A stretch of 48,746 bases of DNA, taken from assembly GCA_964524755.1 (NCBI GenBank), contig CAZGDR010000004.1:1-48746 (forward strand), in the 5' to 3' direction. Shown here piece by piece: positions 32,598 through 41,150 of the stretch (its first letter is position 1; each line of letters opens with the position of its first letter). This DNA comes from JAQVOO01 sp964524755. Its GTDB lineage: Bacteria; Spirochaetota; Spirochaetia; Sphaerochaetales; Sphaerochaetaceae. The translations under genes and the position numbers were made by a program. The notes beneath the pieces were generated by a model, which worked only from the letters and a program-made list of their open reading frames with translations, was not told where the DNA came from and searched no databases.

Positions 32598-33482
32598 ATG
32601 CTGATATTGATTTCTGATGCCTTCGATGCATCGTTGCCCGGGTTGTTACAGACCTTCGGAGAGGTTACTGATGACAAAAACAGATTAGCAGAAGCTGATG
32701 TTGTTTTAGTACGCAGTAAAACTAAATGCACAAAAGAATATATTGATTCTGCCAAGAATCTCAAACTCCTTATTCGGGGAGGGGTCGGAGTTGATAATAT
32801 TGATTGTCCATACGCTAAAAGTAAAGGTGTTATAGTACGCAATACTCCTAAGTCTTCGGCGATTGCAGTAGCAGAATTGACTTTTGCCCTTATGTTAGCG
32901 GTTCCCAATAATCTGATTGAAGTCCACAATGGAATGAAAAAAGGGGAATGGTTAAAGTCGTTGAAACGAAGCGAGCTGTATGGAAAAACCTTAGCCTTGA
33001 TTGGCATGGGTAATATTGCTACCGAAGTTGCCAAAAGAGCCCATGCTTTTGGGATGCGTGTAGTAGCGTATGATAAATATGTGACAAAAAGTGCAGTGGC
33101 AACGTTACTTTCTACCGTGGGGGAAGCTGTGCGAGATGCCGATTATATTTCGATACACCTGCCTCTTACTGATGAAACCTTAGGGATGTTTAATGAAAAA
33201 CTCATCAACGAGTGTCGACGTCACCCCGTAATAATTAATATGGGCCGTGGGCCTTGTGTCGATGCTCCAGCAATGGTCTCTGCTCTGAATGATGGACGAA
33301 TTGGATGGTATGCAACCGATGTCTATCCCACTGATCCTCCTGCTCCTGACTATCCGCTGCTTGCTTGTGATCGGGTGACGCTGACCCCTCATATCGGGGC
33401 TAATACTCGTGAAAATTTACTTAGAATAGGGCAAGAAGCTTGTGCTATTATTGAAGAAGTACGCACGGGAGGTGCTTTATGA
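32598..33482 (+). CDS. serA: D-3-phosphoglycerate dehydrogenase-like, short form
   Basis: Oxidises 3-phosphoglycerate, the first step of serine synthesis. A 294-residue D-isomer 2-hydroxyacid dehydrogenase without the C-terminal ACT domain. NAD-binding IGMGNIATEVAKRA is near residue 135; the catalytic Arg217 is in INMGRGPCVD, His265 in TPHIGANTRE. The residue aligned with the catalytic Glu is Asp246 (DVYPTDPPAP). ATG 32598 is preferred to GTG 32595 because AGGAG is seven bases away. serC starts inside its stop (ATGA). Confidence 0.9.
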   Translation: MLILISDAFDASLPGLLQTFGEVTDDKNRLAEADVVLVRSKTKCTKEYIDSAKNLKLLIRGGVGVDNIDCPYAKSKGVIVRNTPKSSAIAVAELTFALMLAVPNNLIEVHNGMKKGEWLKSLKRSELYGKTLALIGMGNIATEVAKRAHAFGMRVVAYDKYVTKSAVATLLSTVGEAVRDADYISIHLPLTDETLGMFNEKLINECRRHPVIINMGRGPCVDAPAMVSALNDGRIGWYATDVYPTDPPAPDYPLLACDRVTLTPHIGANTRENLLRIGQEACAIIEEVRTGGAL

Positions 33483-34561
33483 ACCGTAAAATGAATTTTT
33501 ATGCAGGCCCTTCGGCAATGCCCTTGGAAGTACTGCAACAGATACAAGCTGATTTTCTTGATTACCAGGGAGCTGGTCTTTCAATGGTTGAGGCTAGTCA
33601 TCGGGGCCAACCTTTTGAGAGCATGTATTTTGAATGTTTAGATGCATTACGTGAAATTATGGAGATTCCTGATAATTACAGCGTCTTCTTTCTCGGTGGG
33701 GGAGCTACGTTACAATTTTCCATGATCCCGATGAACTTCTTGCGGCCGAATACAGTAGCCGATTACATTAAAAGTGGTGCATGGGCTAATAAAGCGATTG
33801 CAGATGCAAAGAAGCTTGGTGATGTAACATTGGCTTATGACGGTACAGCTCAAAATTTCTCTACGCTGCCAGATCCTAAAAGTATAAAAACTTCACCTAA
33901 TTCATCATATCTCTATCTTTGTTCGAATGAAACTATTGGTGGTATCGAGTGGCAAAAGTGGCCCAATCCCAGTGTGCCCATGATTGCCGACATGTCGAGT
34001 GATCTCCTCAGCCGTCCAGTCCCAGTGGAGAAATTCGCTATGATTTATGGGGGAGTACAGAAGAATCTAGGTCCTGCTGGTGCAACCCTTATAATCTTAC
34101 GCAACGATATGTTAGAAAAACAAAATGCTAATCTCCCCTCCTATCTCGATTATAACTCACATGTGAAGAGTAATGGGTTGTTTAATACTCCGCCTGTATT
34201 TTCAATATGGGCCATAAAATTAGTGTTAGAGTGGATTAAAGAAAATGGCGGGACTAAAGGTATGGCTAAAAGAGCTACCCTGAAATCTTCAATAATCTAC
34301 GATACAATTGATTCTAGCGGTGGTTTCTACAAGAACCCGGTCGAACCGGCCTATCGATCTAAAATGAATATTGTATTCAGACTTCCTTCAGAAGAGCTGG
34401 AACAGAAGTTCCTAGCAGAAACTAAAGCAGCTGGTATGTTGGGGTTAAAAGGACACCGCAGTGTTGGTGGGTTACGCGCATCAATTTATAATGCAGTCCC
34501 AATCGAAGATGTACAAGCTCTTGCCGATCTTATGAAAGAATTTCAAAGAGTGAGTGGATAA
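33479..34561 (+). CDS. serC: Phosphoserine aminotransferase
   Basis: Second step of serine synthesis: phosphohydroxypyruvate to phosphoserine with glutamate, PLP dependent. A class V aminotransferase of 360 residues. N-terminus MNFYAGPSAMPLEVLQQ, FFLGGGATLQFSMIP and the PLP Lys in YGGVQKNLGPAGATL. The C-terminus contains GHRSVGGLRASIYNA. The serA-serC-lrp overlaps (four and one bases) show one operon. It could also serve pyridoxine synthesis. Phosphoserine phosphatase (SerB) is absent from the window. Confidence 0.96.
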   Translation: MNRKMNFYAGPSAMPLEVLQQIQADFLDYQGAGLSMVEASHRGQPFESMYFECLDALREIMEIPDNYSVFFLGGGATLQFSMIPMNFLRPNTVADYIKSGAWANKAIADAKKLGDVTLAYDGTAQNFSTLPDPKSIKTSPNSSYLYLCSNETIGGIEWQKWPNPSVPMIADMSSDLLSRPVPVEKFAMIYGGVQKNLGPAGATLIILRNDMLEKQNANLPSYLDYNSHVKSNGLFNTPPVFSIWAIKLVLEWIKENGGTKGMAKRATLKSSIIYDTIDSSGGFYKNPVEPAYRSKMNIVFRLPSEELEQKFLAETKAAGMLGLKGHRSVGGLRASIYNAVPIEDVQALADLMKEFQRVSG

Positions 34562-35013
34562 TGAAAAAAATTGACGAGACTAACAAAGCGATTTTGCGAC
34601 AACTCATTGATGGTCGTAAAGCCTATAGCGCCATTGCGGAAGAGTTGTCCATAACAGAGAATACTGTGCGCGCTCGTGTGAACAAACTTATTGAGGAAGG
34701 GGTGTTGCAAATATCAGGGTTAGTCAATCCTGAGGTCTTTCCCGGTCTACAGATTGTGTTAATGGGGGTAAAACTAAAAACCCTAGATCTCGGTCGTAAA
34801 GCTCAAGAGTTTTCCCTGTTACGTGGTGTTGTTTCGGCAGTTGTGGTGACAGGGCGCTATGATCTTATCGTCCAAGTGGTGCTCAGTGAAAAAGAGGAGT
34901 TAAGTTTGTTAGATTTCTTTAAAAAAGAATTAGCAAAAGTGCCTGAAGTTTTAGAAGTAGAGACCTTTGTTGTCTACCAATCTTACAATTATAAGGTTCC
35001 GTACATATTGTAA
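34561..35013 (+). CDS. Lrp/AsnC family transcriptional regulator
   Basis: A 150-residue DNA-binding regulator. N-terminal winged helix-turn-helix: IDETNKAILRQLIDGRKAY, then TENTVRARVNKLIEEGVL. The C-terminal RAM domain for small-molecule binding spans about residues 65-150 (VVTGRYDLIVQVVLSEKEE). Its ATG overlaps the serC stop by one base, so it is made with the serine enzymes; it may respond to an amino acid and act at the dyad before serA. The ligand is unknown. Confidence 0.92.
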   Translation: MKKIDETNKAILRQLIDGRKAYSAIAEELSITENTVRARVNKLIEEGVLQISGLVNPEVFPGLQIVLMGVKLKTLDLGRKAQEFSLLRGVVSAVVVTGRYDLIVQVVLSEKEELSLLDFFKKELAKVPEVLEVETFVVYQSYNYKVPYIL

Positions 35014-35070
35014 TGATTATATGCAAATGGACGAGAAGTTCTTGCACGGGTTGTGGGCAATTATCTCTAA

Positions 35071-35099
35071 TTGTATATGTATAATTTCTCTTTATACAA
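35071..35099. promoter_or_regulatory. Dyad flanking the aspartate kinase -10
   Basis: TTGTATA (35071-35077) and TATACAA (35093-35099) are exact inverted arms around TATAAT (35080-35085), a consensus -10. A weak -35 could be TTGTGG (35051-35056, spaced to TATATG). The arms could bind a regulator or form a hairpin early in the leader. Confidence 0.5.
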
Positions 35100-35123
35100 A
35101 GGAGAACTATCAGTGAGGTACGT

Positions 35124-36419
35124 ATGGGTAATAATGAAATCTGGATCTGTAAATTTGGGGGCTCATCGTTAGCCAATGCCGCTCAGATCAAGAAAGTTAA
35201 AGAATTGATCTTGGCCGATGAGCGCCGTCAGATAGTGGTGCTTTCAGCTCCAGGGAAAGAACATCAAGAAGATACCAAAATTACGGATCTTCTTTTACAG
35301 TGTCACGCCCTAATCACTGAAGGTAAGTCCTTTGATTCCCCTTTTACTATGATTCGTAAAAGATTTCTCGAAATTGCCTCTATATTAGGGGTAGGAAGCC
35401 TACTAGCAAAAGAACTTGATGCGATATATGAACGACTCCCCCAAGAAAAAAGTGCTGACTATGCAGCCAGTCGTGGTGAATACCTTAATGCACTCCTCAT
35501 AAGTGAATATTTTGAGGCTGAATTTATAGATGCCAAAGAGATGATCCGTCTCACTTTAGATGGGGGGGTCGATGAACAAACATACATGCTGACGACTAAC
35601 AGATTGGCCAAGAGGACGGGCCGAGTCGTAATTCCAGGATTTTATGGGCTTAATGCCAAAGGAAATATTCAAACTTTTTCCCGAGGTGGTTCTGATATAA
35701 CCGGTGCTGTGATTGCGCGTGCTGTGCAAGCTGCAGTATATGAGAACTGGACCGATGTTTCGGGTATCTATTTGGCTGATCCACGTATTGTGCCAGAAGT
35801 CCAGCCTATCAAACAAATTACCTATCGTGAAATTCATAAGTTATCGTGTATAGGCGCCAGTGTATTGCATGAGGATGCTATCGCACCGGTTCGGGAGGTC
35901 GGCATACCCATTCACATTAAAAATACGAATGACCCTTCTGCTAACGGGACGATCATCACTGAAAAAAGAGATGTTGCTCTGCAGCATATCGTGGGAGTTT
36001 CTGGCAAAAAAGGGTATCAGAAATTTACTGTTGATGGAATTCAACCCTCAGTTTATAAGGCTGTACAGGAGTTCTTTGCGAAAAAACACATACGCTATGA
36101 TGTTACTCTGAAATCTTTTGATACTGCTACTTTCTATGTGTCTACGCCACTAGACATTTCTCTATACGAGGAACTATGTAGAATCGTGGGTAGTAAAAAC
36201 TGTGAGCTATCAAAACCATTGGTTCTGATTGGGATAATAGGAGAGGGGCTTCTCGAAGAACCACGCTTGCCAGAACAAGTACGAGGCGCACTCGTTCATG
36301 CCGGGCTTGTTCCTACGATCATTACAGGTATTTTAGAAATGGAAATGTTATGTGTCCTTCCCCAAGAGGACTATGCATTAGCGTTACAAACGGTAGTTAA
36401 AGTGGTTCAAAACCTATAA
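35124..36419 (+). CDS. Aspartate kinase
   Basis: Phosphorylates aspartate for lysine, threonine and methionine synthesis. A monofunctional 431-residue enzyme of the amino-acid-kinase fold with C-terminal ACT domains. KFGGSSLANAAQIKKVKEL at the N-terminus binds ATP; FSRGGSDITGAVIARAV and the Asp loop DVSGIYLADPR are catalytic. Later, ISVSGKKGYQK-like and GIIGEG stretches belong to the regulatory part. GAGG five bases before ATG 35124 supports the start. It is separated from the serine operon by a 110-base gap with its own promoter and dyad. Confidence 0.93.
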   Translation: MGNNEIWICKFGGSSLANAAQIKKVKELILADERRQIVVLSAPGKEHQEDTKITDLLLQCHALITEGKSFDSPFTMIRKRFLEIASILGVGSLLAKELDAIYERLPQEKSADYAASRGEYLNALLISEYFEAEFIDAKEMIRLTLDGGVDEQTYMLTTNRLAKRTGRVVIPGFYGLNAKGNIQTFSRGGSDITGAVIARAVQAAVYENWTDVSGIYLADPRIVPEVQPIKQITYREIHKLSCIGASVLHEDAIAPVREVGIPIHIKNTNDPSANGTIITEKRDVALQHIVGVSGKKGYQKFTVDGIQPSVYKAVQEFFAKKHIRYDVTLKSFDTATFYVSTPLDISLYEELCRIVGSKNCELSKPLVLIGIIGEGLLEEPRLPEQVRGALVHAGLVPTIITGILEMEMLCVLPQEDYALALQTVVKVVQNL

Positions 36420-36457
36420 TTGATTCCCTTCGCCAACGTGATTACCAGCTGTTTCTC

Positions 36458-36486
36458 TGTACATCTGCCCTGTTATTGGCTATTAT
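36458..36486 (+). promoter_or_regulatory. Possible promoter of the DHOD-like gene
   Basis: TGTACA (36458-36463) and TATTAT (36481-36486) are separated by 17 bases, 22 bases before the gene start. The -35 is an imperfect match. Confidence 0.4.
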
Positions 36487-36507
36487 GAACCAAACGGAGG
36501 TAAGTAT

Positions 36508-37494
36508 ATGGAACGTACGGCAACAACATATCTCGGACTGAATTTAAAAAACCCGATTATTATAGGGAGTTCCCCACTTACAGCTTCACTTGATAGTTTG
36601 AAAAAATGTGAAGATTCAGGGGCTGGGGCAGTGGTTGTAAAATCAATTTTTGAAGAACAAATTGACCATGATGCTAAGTTGATGATACATCAAACTGAAG
36701 GCTATGTCGTGCATGCTGATGGGCAAGACTTCCTCGAAGAATCTTCTCGTAATTATTACATTGATTCTTATTTATCCCTTGTAGAAAAAGCTACTCATGC
36801 TTTAGATATTCCTGTAATTGCTAGTGTCAATTGCCGTACACAAGGAAGTTGGCTGGACTATGTTTCACGGTTTGCTGAAGTAGGGGCCGATGCTTTAGAG
36901 TTAAATTATTATATTCTTCCTTCCGATTTTAAACGTACAGCAAGCGAAATGGAAGAAGAATTTGTGGACTTGGTAAAAGTGGCGCGAGAACGTTTCCCAT
37001 TGCCTCTATCTATAAAAATGGGCTCCCAATTTACCGCCTTGGCTAATATCGTTAAAGAATTTGATCGCCTTGGTGTGGATGGATTAGTCTTATTTAATCG
37101 TTTTTACCAACCCAACATCGATATTGAAAAGCTCGTTACTAAAGCTTCGATTACACTTAGTAGTCCGCATGAATATTCATTACCACTGCAATGGACAGCT
37201 TTACTATCGGCCTATTTGAATTGTGATATCTGTGCTTCAACAGGGGTGCATTCAGGGGAAACTCTGATTAAACTGCTATTATCAGGAGCCAAAGCGGTTC
37301 AAGTCTGTTCCACTGTTATGAAAAATGGACATAAGGTAATAAAAGAGATGCTTGATACACTTGTAGAATGGATGGATAGACATCACGCAGAGACCTTCGT
37401 AGACTTCAGGGGGAAACTGGCACATAAACGGCTCGAGGATCCTAGCCAATGGGAAAGAGCTCAATACATGAAGTCACTGAATGTGGAGTTTTAA
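36508..37494 (+). CDS. Dihydroorotate dehydrogenase-like FMN oxidoreductase
   Basis: A 328-residue TIM-barrel FMN protein related to class 1 dihydroorotate dehydrogenase. TTYLGLNLKNPIIIGSSPLT at the start, the flavin-binding VVKSIFEEQ, then ASVNCRTQGSWLDYVSRFAE and KMGSQFTALANIV. It lacks an obvious catalytic Cys/Ser at the usual place (motif NY.IL instead of NLSCPN), so it may not make orotate. Paralogues occur in Bacteroidetes and spirochaetes and their substrate is unknown. GGAGG upstream supports ATG 36508. The acyltransferase gene follows after three bases. Confidence 0.82.
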   Translation: MERTATTYLGLNLKNPIIIGSSPLTASLDSLKKCEDSGAGAVVVKSIFEEQIDHDAKLMIHQTEGYVVHADGQDFLEESSRNYYIDSYLSLVEKATHALDIPVIASVNCRTQGSWLDYVSRFAEVGADALELNYYILPSDFKRTASEMEEEFVDLVKVARERFPLPLSIKMGSQFTALANIVKEFDRLGVDGLVLFNRFYQPNIDIEKLVTKASITLSSPHEYSLPLQWTALLSAYLNCDICASTGVHSGETLIKLLLSGAKAVQVCSTVMKNGHKVIKEMLDTLVEWMDRHHAETFVDFRGKLAHKRLEDPSQWERAQYMKSLNVEF

Positions 37495-37497
37495 AGA

Positions 37498-38634
37498 ATG
37501 GATATAGAGAAATATAAGGATATAGCTCCTTATAGAGGCCAGGATGTTATTGATGCGGTGAATCGTATTAAAGCCTACCCTAAATTTTTAGGTAACCTGG
37601 CTGAAGTGTTGTACTCAGGGAACATCATTAAGACCAAGTGGAAAAGTCGTCAGATGAAAGAAGTTATTCCGCCTCTTCTTGATAAGGTTAAATCCTACGA
37701 TGATTTTCAACGCTTGGTAATTGCAGGAGAGTTTCTGCCTACTATTGAACGAAATTCAATGACTGAGTTTACGTTTAGTGGACAAGAAGGTTTGGATGCA
37801 AACACCCCTTATTTGTTTATCAGTAACCATCGCGATATAGTGCTCGATTGTGCCTTACTCGATTATGCTTTATTGCAGAGTGATTTTCCAATATGTGAAA
37901 TGGCCATTGGAGATAACCTTTTAGTGAACCAATTTACCACCGATATGTTTAAACTAAACGGGGGAGTTACCGTAAAACGTAATCTGCCCATGCGCGAGCA
38001 GTATCAGGAGTCATTGCGGCTATCACGATACTTTGTAGAACTCATTACAGAAGCTAAAAAATCAATTTGGGTTGCTCAGCGCAGCGGCCGAGCTAAAGAT
38101 GGTATCGACTTAACCAATCCAGCAATTATCAAAATGCTCTACCTCTCCTTTAAAGCTTCAGGGATTAAATTTCAGGAATTAATCAAAAAGTGTAATATTG
38201 TTCCCGTCGCCATTTCGTATCAATACGACCCGAATGACATTAACAAGGGACGAGAAGAAGTTTCTAAAAAGCTACATGGAACCTATACTAAAAAGAAATA
38301 TGAAGATTTAGTTAATATGTTGCGTGGAATTAGACGTTTTAAGGGAAGAGTGCATCTGCAGTTTGGTAAGCCTTTACGAGGTGAATATGCCAATGCCAAC
38401 GAGGTAGCCTATGAAATTGATCGCCAGATTCACCTCGGATATAAACTCTGGGATACTAATTATTATGCTTATGATTTATTGCAAGGCCCAACCCGGTTCA
38501 CCGAAAAATATGAGTCCTTAAATCAGAAGAAATTTTTAGATAGATATAAAGATTTGTCCGAAGATGTACGCCATTTTGTGTTACGTTCTTATGCTAACCC
38601 GGTAGTAATGCAATTAGAGGCTTTAGGAATGTGA
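37498..38634 (+). CDS. Acyltransferase of the glycerophosphate (LPLAT) family
   Basis: A 378-residue protein with the acyltransferase motif I NHRDIVLD (NHx4D) near residue 110, and a motif III-like WVAQRSGRAKDG near residue 197. No transmembrane helix is obvious, so it may be peripheral at the inner membrane. The family acylates glycerol 3-phosphate or lysophosphatidate in phospholipid synthesis; which acceptor applies here is not shown. It is 3 bases after the DHOD-like gene and directly followed by a lipoprotein gene. Confidence 0.82.
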   Translation: MDIEKYKDIAPYRGQDVIDAVNRIKAYPKFLGNLAEVLYSGNIIKTKWKSRQMKEVIPPLLDKVKSYDDFQRLVIAGEFLPTIERNSMTEFTFSGQEGLDANTPYLFISNHRDIVLDCALLDYALLQSDFPICEMAIGDNLLVNQFTTDMFKLNGGVTVKRNLPMREQYQESLRLSRYFVELITEAKKSIWVAQRSGRAKDGIDLTNPAIIKMLYLSFKASGIKFQELIKKCNIVPVAISYQYDPNDINKGREEVSKKLHGTYTKKKYEDLVNMLRGIRRFKGRVHLQFGKPLRGEYANANEVAYEIDRQIHLGYKLWDTNYYAYDLLQGPTRFTEKYESLNQKKFLDRYKDLSEDVRHFVLRSYANPVVMQLEALGM

Positions 38635-38639
38635 TTACC

Positions 38640-39338
38640 ATGAGGTATCTCCCTTTGTGGCTATGTTCAATCATCTGCTTAGTGTTGAGTGGAGGTTGTA
38701 GCCGCGACTCTTTTAGTATTAGTTCGATAACGCTCCTCCCTACAGTCGTAGCAACCCATAGTGATTCTCCCAACTCTTCGTTATCTGAAGGTCTAGCAGT
38801 AGTTGTTTTAGCCAGTCCTTTAGCAAAGGGACAACAGTACCAATTATCAGTTACTCCCCCTACAGCTCCTTACGCATGGGAAGTAGTAGTTTCCCCTTTT
38901 GAAGCAGCTGACTTATGGTTTATGGCAAGTCCTGATTTATTACTTCCCCCCGATTTTGAACTTGAATCTGGAGTGTATGAAGTTGAAGTCTTTATCCCTG
39001 ATGGGAGGAGGTTTTTCCAAAACGTGGAGTTTAACCGTTCCAAGCCAGCGCTGAGTTTGGCAGGCGCCCAGGTTGCTGCATTAGAGCCCCTCGAGTGGTA
39101 CTATCAAGGTGATGCTTGGGTTCTAACTGGATATGCGAGTAAAGAGCAACACATGTGGCGTTACACCTTCTATGATAGTAGTGATACCATTATCTACATT
39201 AAAGAGAGTGCAGATGCTGTGCTTGGTGATGCAATCTTACATGATGGAAAGATCAAAGAATCGACAACCTCGGTGATTGCTTCCCGTTTTGACGATGCCT
39301 TAGGGGTCTATTTTGTAGTGCGAACCCTCTTTACATAA
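38640..39338 (+). CDS. Predicted lipoprotein of unknown function
   Basis: Not recognised. The 232 residues start MRYLPLWLCSIICLVLSGGC, with a lipobox-like LSGGC (Cys20), consistent with the relaxed lipoboxes of spirochaetes. The mature part is beta-rich, with a VVSPFEAADLWFMAS segment and an EVEVFIPDGRRFFQ strand. The GTG at 38631 overlapping the preceding stop is a possible start; ATG 38640 gives the cleaner signal peptide. The 3' end overlaps mutL by eight bases on the opposite strand. It probably sits on a membrane surface, outer or inner. Confidence 0.7.
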   Translation: MRYLPLWLCSIICLVLSGGCSRDSFSISSITLLPTVVATHSDSPNSSLSEGLAVVVLASPLAKGQQYQLSVTPPTAPYAWEVVVSPFEAADLWFMASPDLLLPPDFELESGVYEVEVFIPDGRRFFQNVEFNRSKPALSLAGAQVAALEPLEWYYQGDAWVLTGYASKEQHMWRYTFYDSSDTIIYIKESADAVLGDAILHDGKIKESTTSVIASRFDDALGVYFVVRTLFT

Positions 39339-41085
39339 TTCTTCCTACCGCCCGCCAGAGGTGTTCCTTGGTAATTTCTACTACAAAGGTTCTGCCATGC
39401 GGACAAACTGGACGATCAAGTTGGAAAACTTTCTCAATCAACCCTTCAGCTGTCGTGTGATCGATATCATCACCATCTTTGATCGCAGCATGGCATGCAA
39501 TGGTTGCGTATAACTGTTTTTCTAATTCCTTGATATCACCAGCTGATTGTGAACTTATAAAGTCGACGACGGCCTGTTCTATCGGTTTCCAAAGGGCCGG
39601 GATTGAGTGGAGTTCCCACTCGAGGTCGTCAACACGTTGAAGCTCTAACCCATAATCAGTATACCACGTAGCGTTATGAGTGAGGAATTCATCCACGCTT
39701 CGTTCAACTTCAAATCGAATAGGAATCATGAGGCGTTGAATACCCCCATCTTGACGAATTTGATCAAAGAGAATGCGTTCATGGGCCGCGTGTTGGTCGA
39801 TAAGGTAGAGTGAATCATCTTTTTCTACCAACAAAAATAATGAAAATATTTGTCCATGATATATAAAGTCGAGAGCAGGGGTAGCGTCTTCTCGTATCAA
39901 AGTAGAATTATCTTGCTTATGTAAAATTTCTTTAGCTCGTTGGAACCAATGGGGATCTTGAGGTGTTGTTTGGTTCTGGGGTGGGGTAGCTGCAAGGGGA
40001 CTTCTTTTCTTGTTTTCTAAGTAAGTGCTAGACTTATCAGCCGCTATAAAGTCTTTAAACTCTGGTTGTGGCGATTCTAATGTAATCTGGGGGATAGCTT
40101 TATTCATTTGCTGACGAATCATAACAACTACTTGGTGATGAATTTCGGCTTTATTACGTAATTTAGCCTCTCGCTTGGCAGGATGGATATTGAAGTCTAC
40201 TAATTCAGGATCAACCGTAACAAACAAATAACAGTAGGGAAATGCTCCACCAGGTAGCATTTCTCCATATCCGTAGGTCACAGCTTGTACCAAGGCATAT
40301 TCTTCAATCGGTCGCTGATTTATATAAACAGCGATATGGGATCGATCTGTACGGTAATATGCGGGCGTGGAAGCCACGGCATAGAGAGAAAAACGACTGG
40401 CGGTCTCAGATAATTCAATGGTTTCGGATGGGATCACCCGTTTATCTTGCGTTAACGTATCGAGAATGCGCTGTTTGTGATTAGTAGCAGGTAGGTCAAG
40501 ACGTAACGTCTCTCCATCGTAGAATCTAAAAGAGATAGTTGGGAATGCCCGAGCCTTTTCTACGAGAATTTTGCGACACATGGTCGACTCTGTTGCTGGA
40601 CGCTTCAAAAAGAGACGTCGTGCTGGAATAGCTGAGAAAAGATTCTCTACATCTATCTGGGTTCCTTTGGCAGGACCTCCTGGATAGATCTCCCCCTCTT
40701 TAGCATTATCGACAACTAAGGTGGTAGGAGTGGATTCGACATGCGTACTGGCAATGGTCACCTTCGCACTAGCTGCGATACTATATAGCGCTTCTCCTCT
40801 AAATCCCATGGTTGAAAGATTATAAAGATCTTCCAAAGTTGCTACCTTGCTAGTAGTGTGGGAATGACAACATAAAGGCAAATCGTTGCTACGAATGCCC
40901 ACACCATCATCGATGACAGTAATACGTTCTATGCCACCTGAGACGACTTGAACAGTAATGGTAGTAGCTTCTGCATCTATGGCGTTATCGATCAATTCTC
41001 GCACCACAGAAGCGGGCCGTTCAATTACTTCACCTGCTGCAATACGTTGAGCCACCAAGGGATCTAGTAGACGAATCCTATTCAT
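39331..41085 (-). CDS. mutL: DNA mismatch repair protein MutL
   Basis: Coordinates mismatch repair between MutS and downstream nucleases. A 584-residue GHKL ATPase. The N-terminal part has RIAAGEVIERPASVVRELID, the ATP lid GFRGEALYSIAA and the GVGIRSND loop. The C-terminal nuclease motif is present as DQHAAHERILFD (residues 430-441), where the last acidic residue is Asp instead of the usual Glu. The metal-site partners CHAAIKDGD and CPHGRTFVVEI follow. So it is probably an endonuclease MutL, not the E. coli type. Start: ATG 41085, with only ATAGG just before it. It begins 13 bases after a strong terminator. Confidence 0.94.
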   Translation of the reverse strand: MNRIRLLDPLVAQRIAAGEVIERPASVVRELIDNAIDAEATTITVQVVSGGIERITVIDDGVGIRSNDLPLCCHSHTTSKVATLEDLYNLSTMGFRGEALYSIAASAKVTIASTHVESTPTTLVVDNAKEGEIYPGGPAKGTQIDVENLFSAIPARRLFLKRPATESTMCRKILVEKARAFPTISFRFYDGETLRLDLPATNHKQRILDTLTQDKRVIPSETIELSETASRFSLYAVASTPAYYRTDRSHIAVYINQRPIEEYALVQAVTYGYGEMLPGGAFPYCYLFVTVDPELVDFNIHPAKREAKLRNKAEIHHQVVVMIRQQMNKAIPQITLESPQPEFKDFIAADKSSTYLENKKRSPLAATPPQNQTTPQDPHWFQRAKEILHKQDNSTLIREDATPALDFIYHGQIFSLFLLVEKDDSLYLIDQHAAHERILFDQIRQDGGIQRLMIPIRFEVERSVDEFLTHNATWYTDYGLELQRVDDLEWELHSIPALWKPIEQAVVDFISSQSAGDIKELEKQLYATIACHAAIKDGDDIDHTTAEGLIEKVFQLDRPVCPHGRTFVVEITKEHLWRAVGRIM

Positions 41086-41098
41086 AGCCTATCGTATC

Positions 41099-41130
41099 AA
41101 AAAAAACCATCCCTCGCCAGAGGGATGGTT
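41099..41130 (-). terminator. Strong intrinsic terminator after the giant exported protein gene
   Basis: AACCATCCCTC (41105-41115) and GAGGGATGGTT (41120-41130) form an 11-bp perfect stem with a GCCA tetraloop. Read on the minus strand it is followed by eight Ts (complement of A at 41099-41106). It lies 20 bases after the stop at 41151. Confidence 0.93.
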
Positions 41131-41150
41131 ACTAACCCAATAATTCTTGT

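Noticed and set aside
32525..33034. Long minus-strand open frame (169 codons) opposite serA
   Set aside because: It lies antisense to a clear enzyme gene, has no ribosome site and no protein-like composition.
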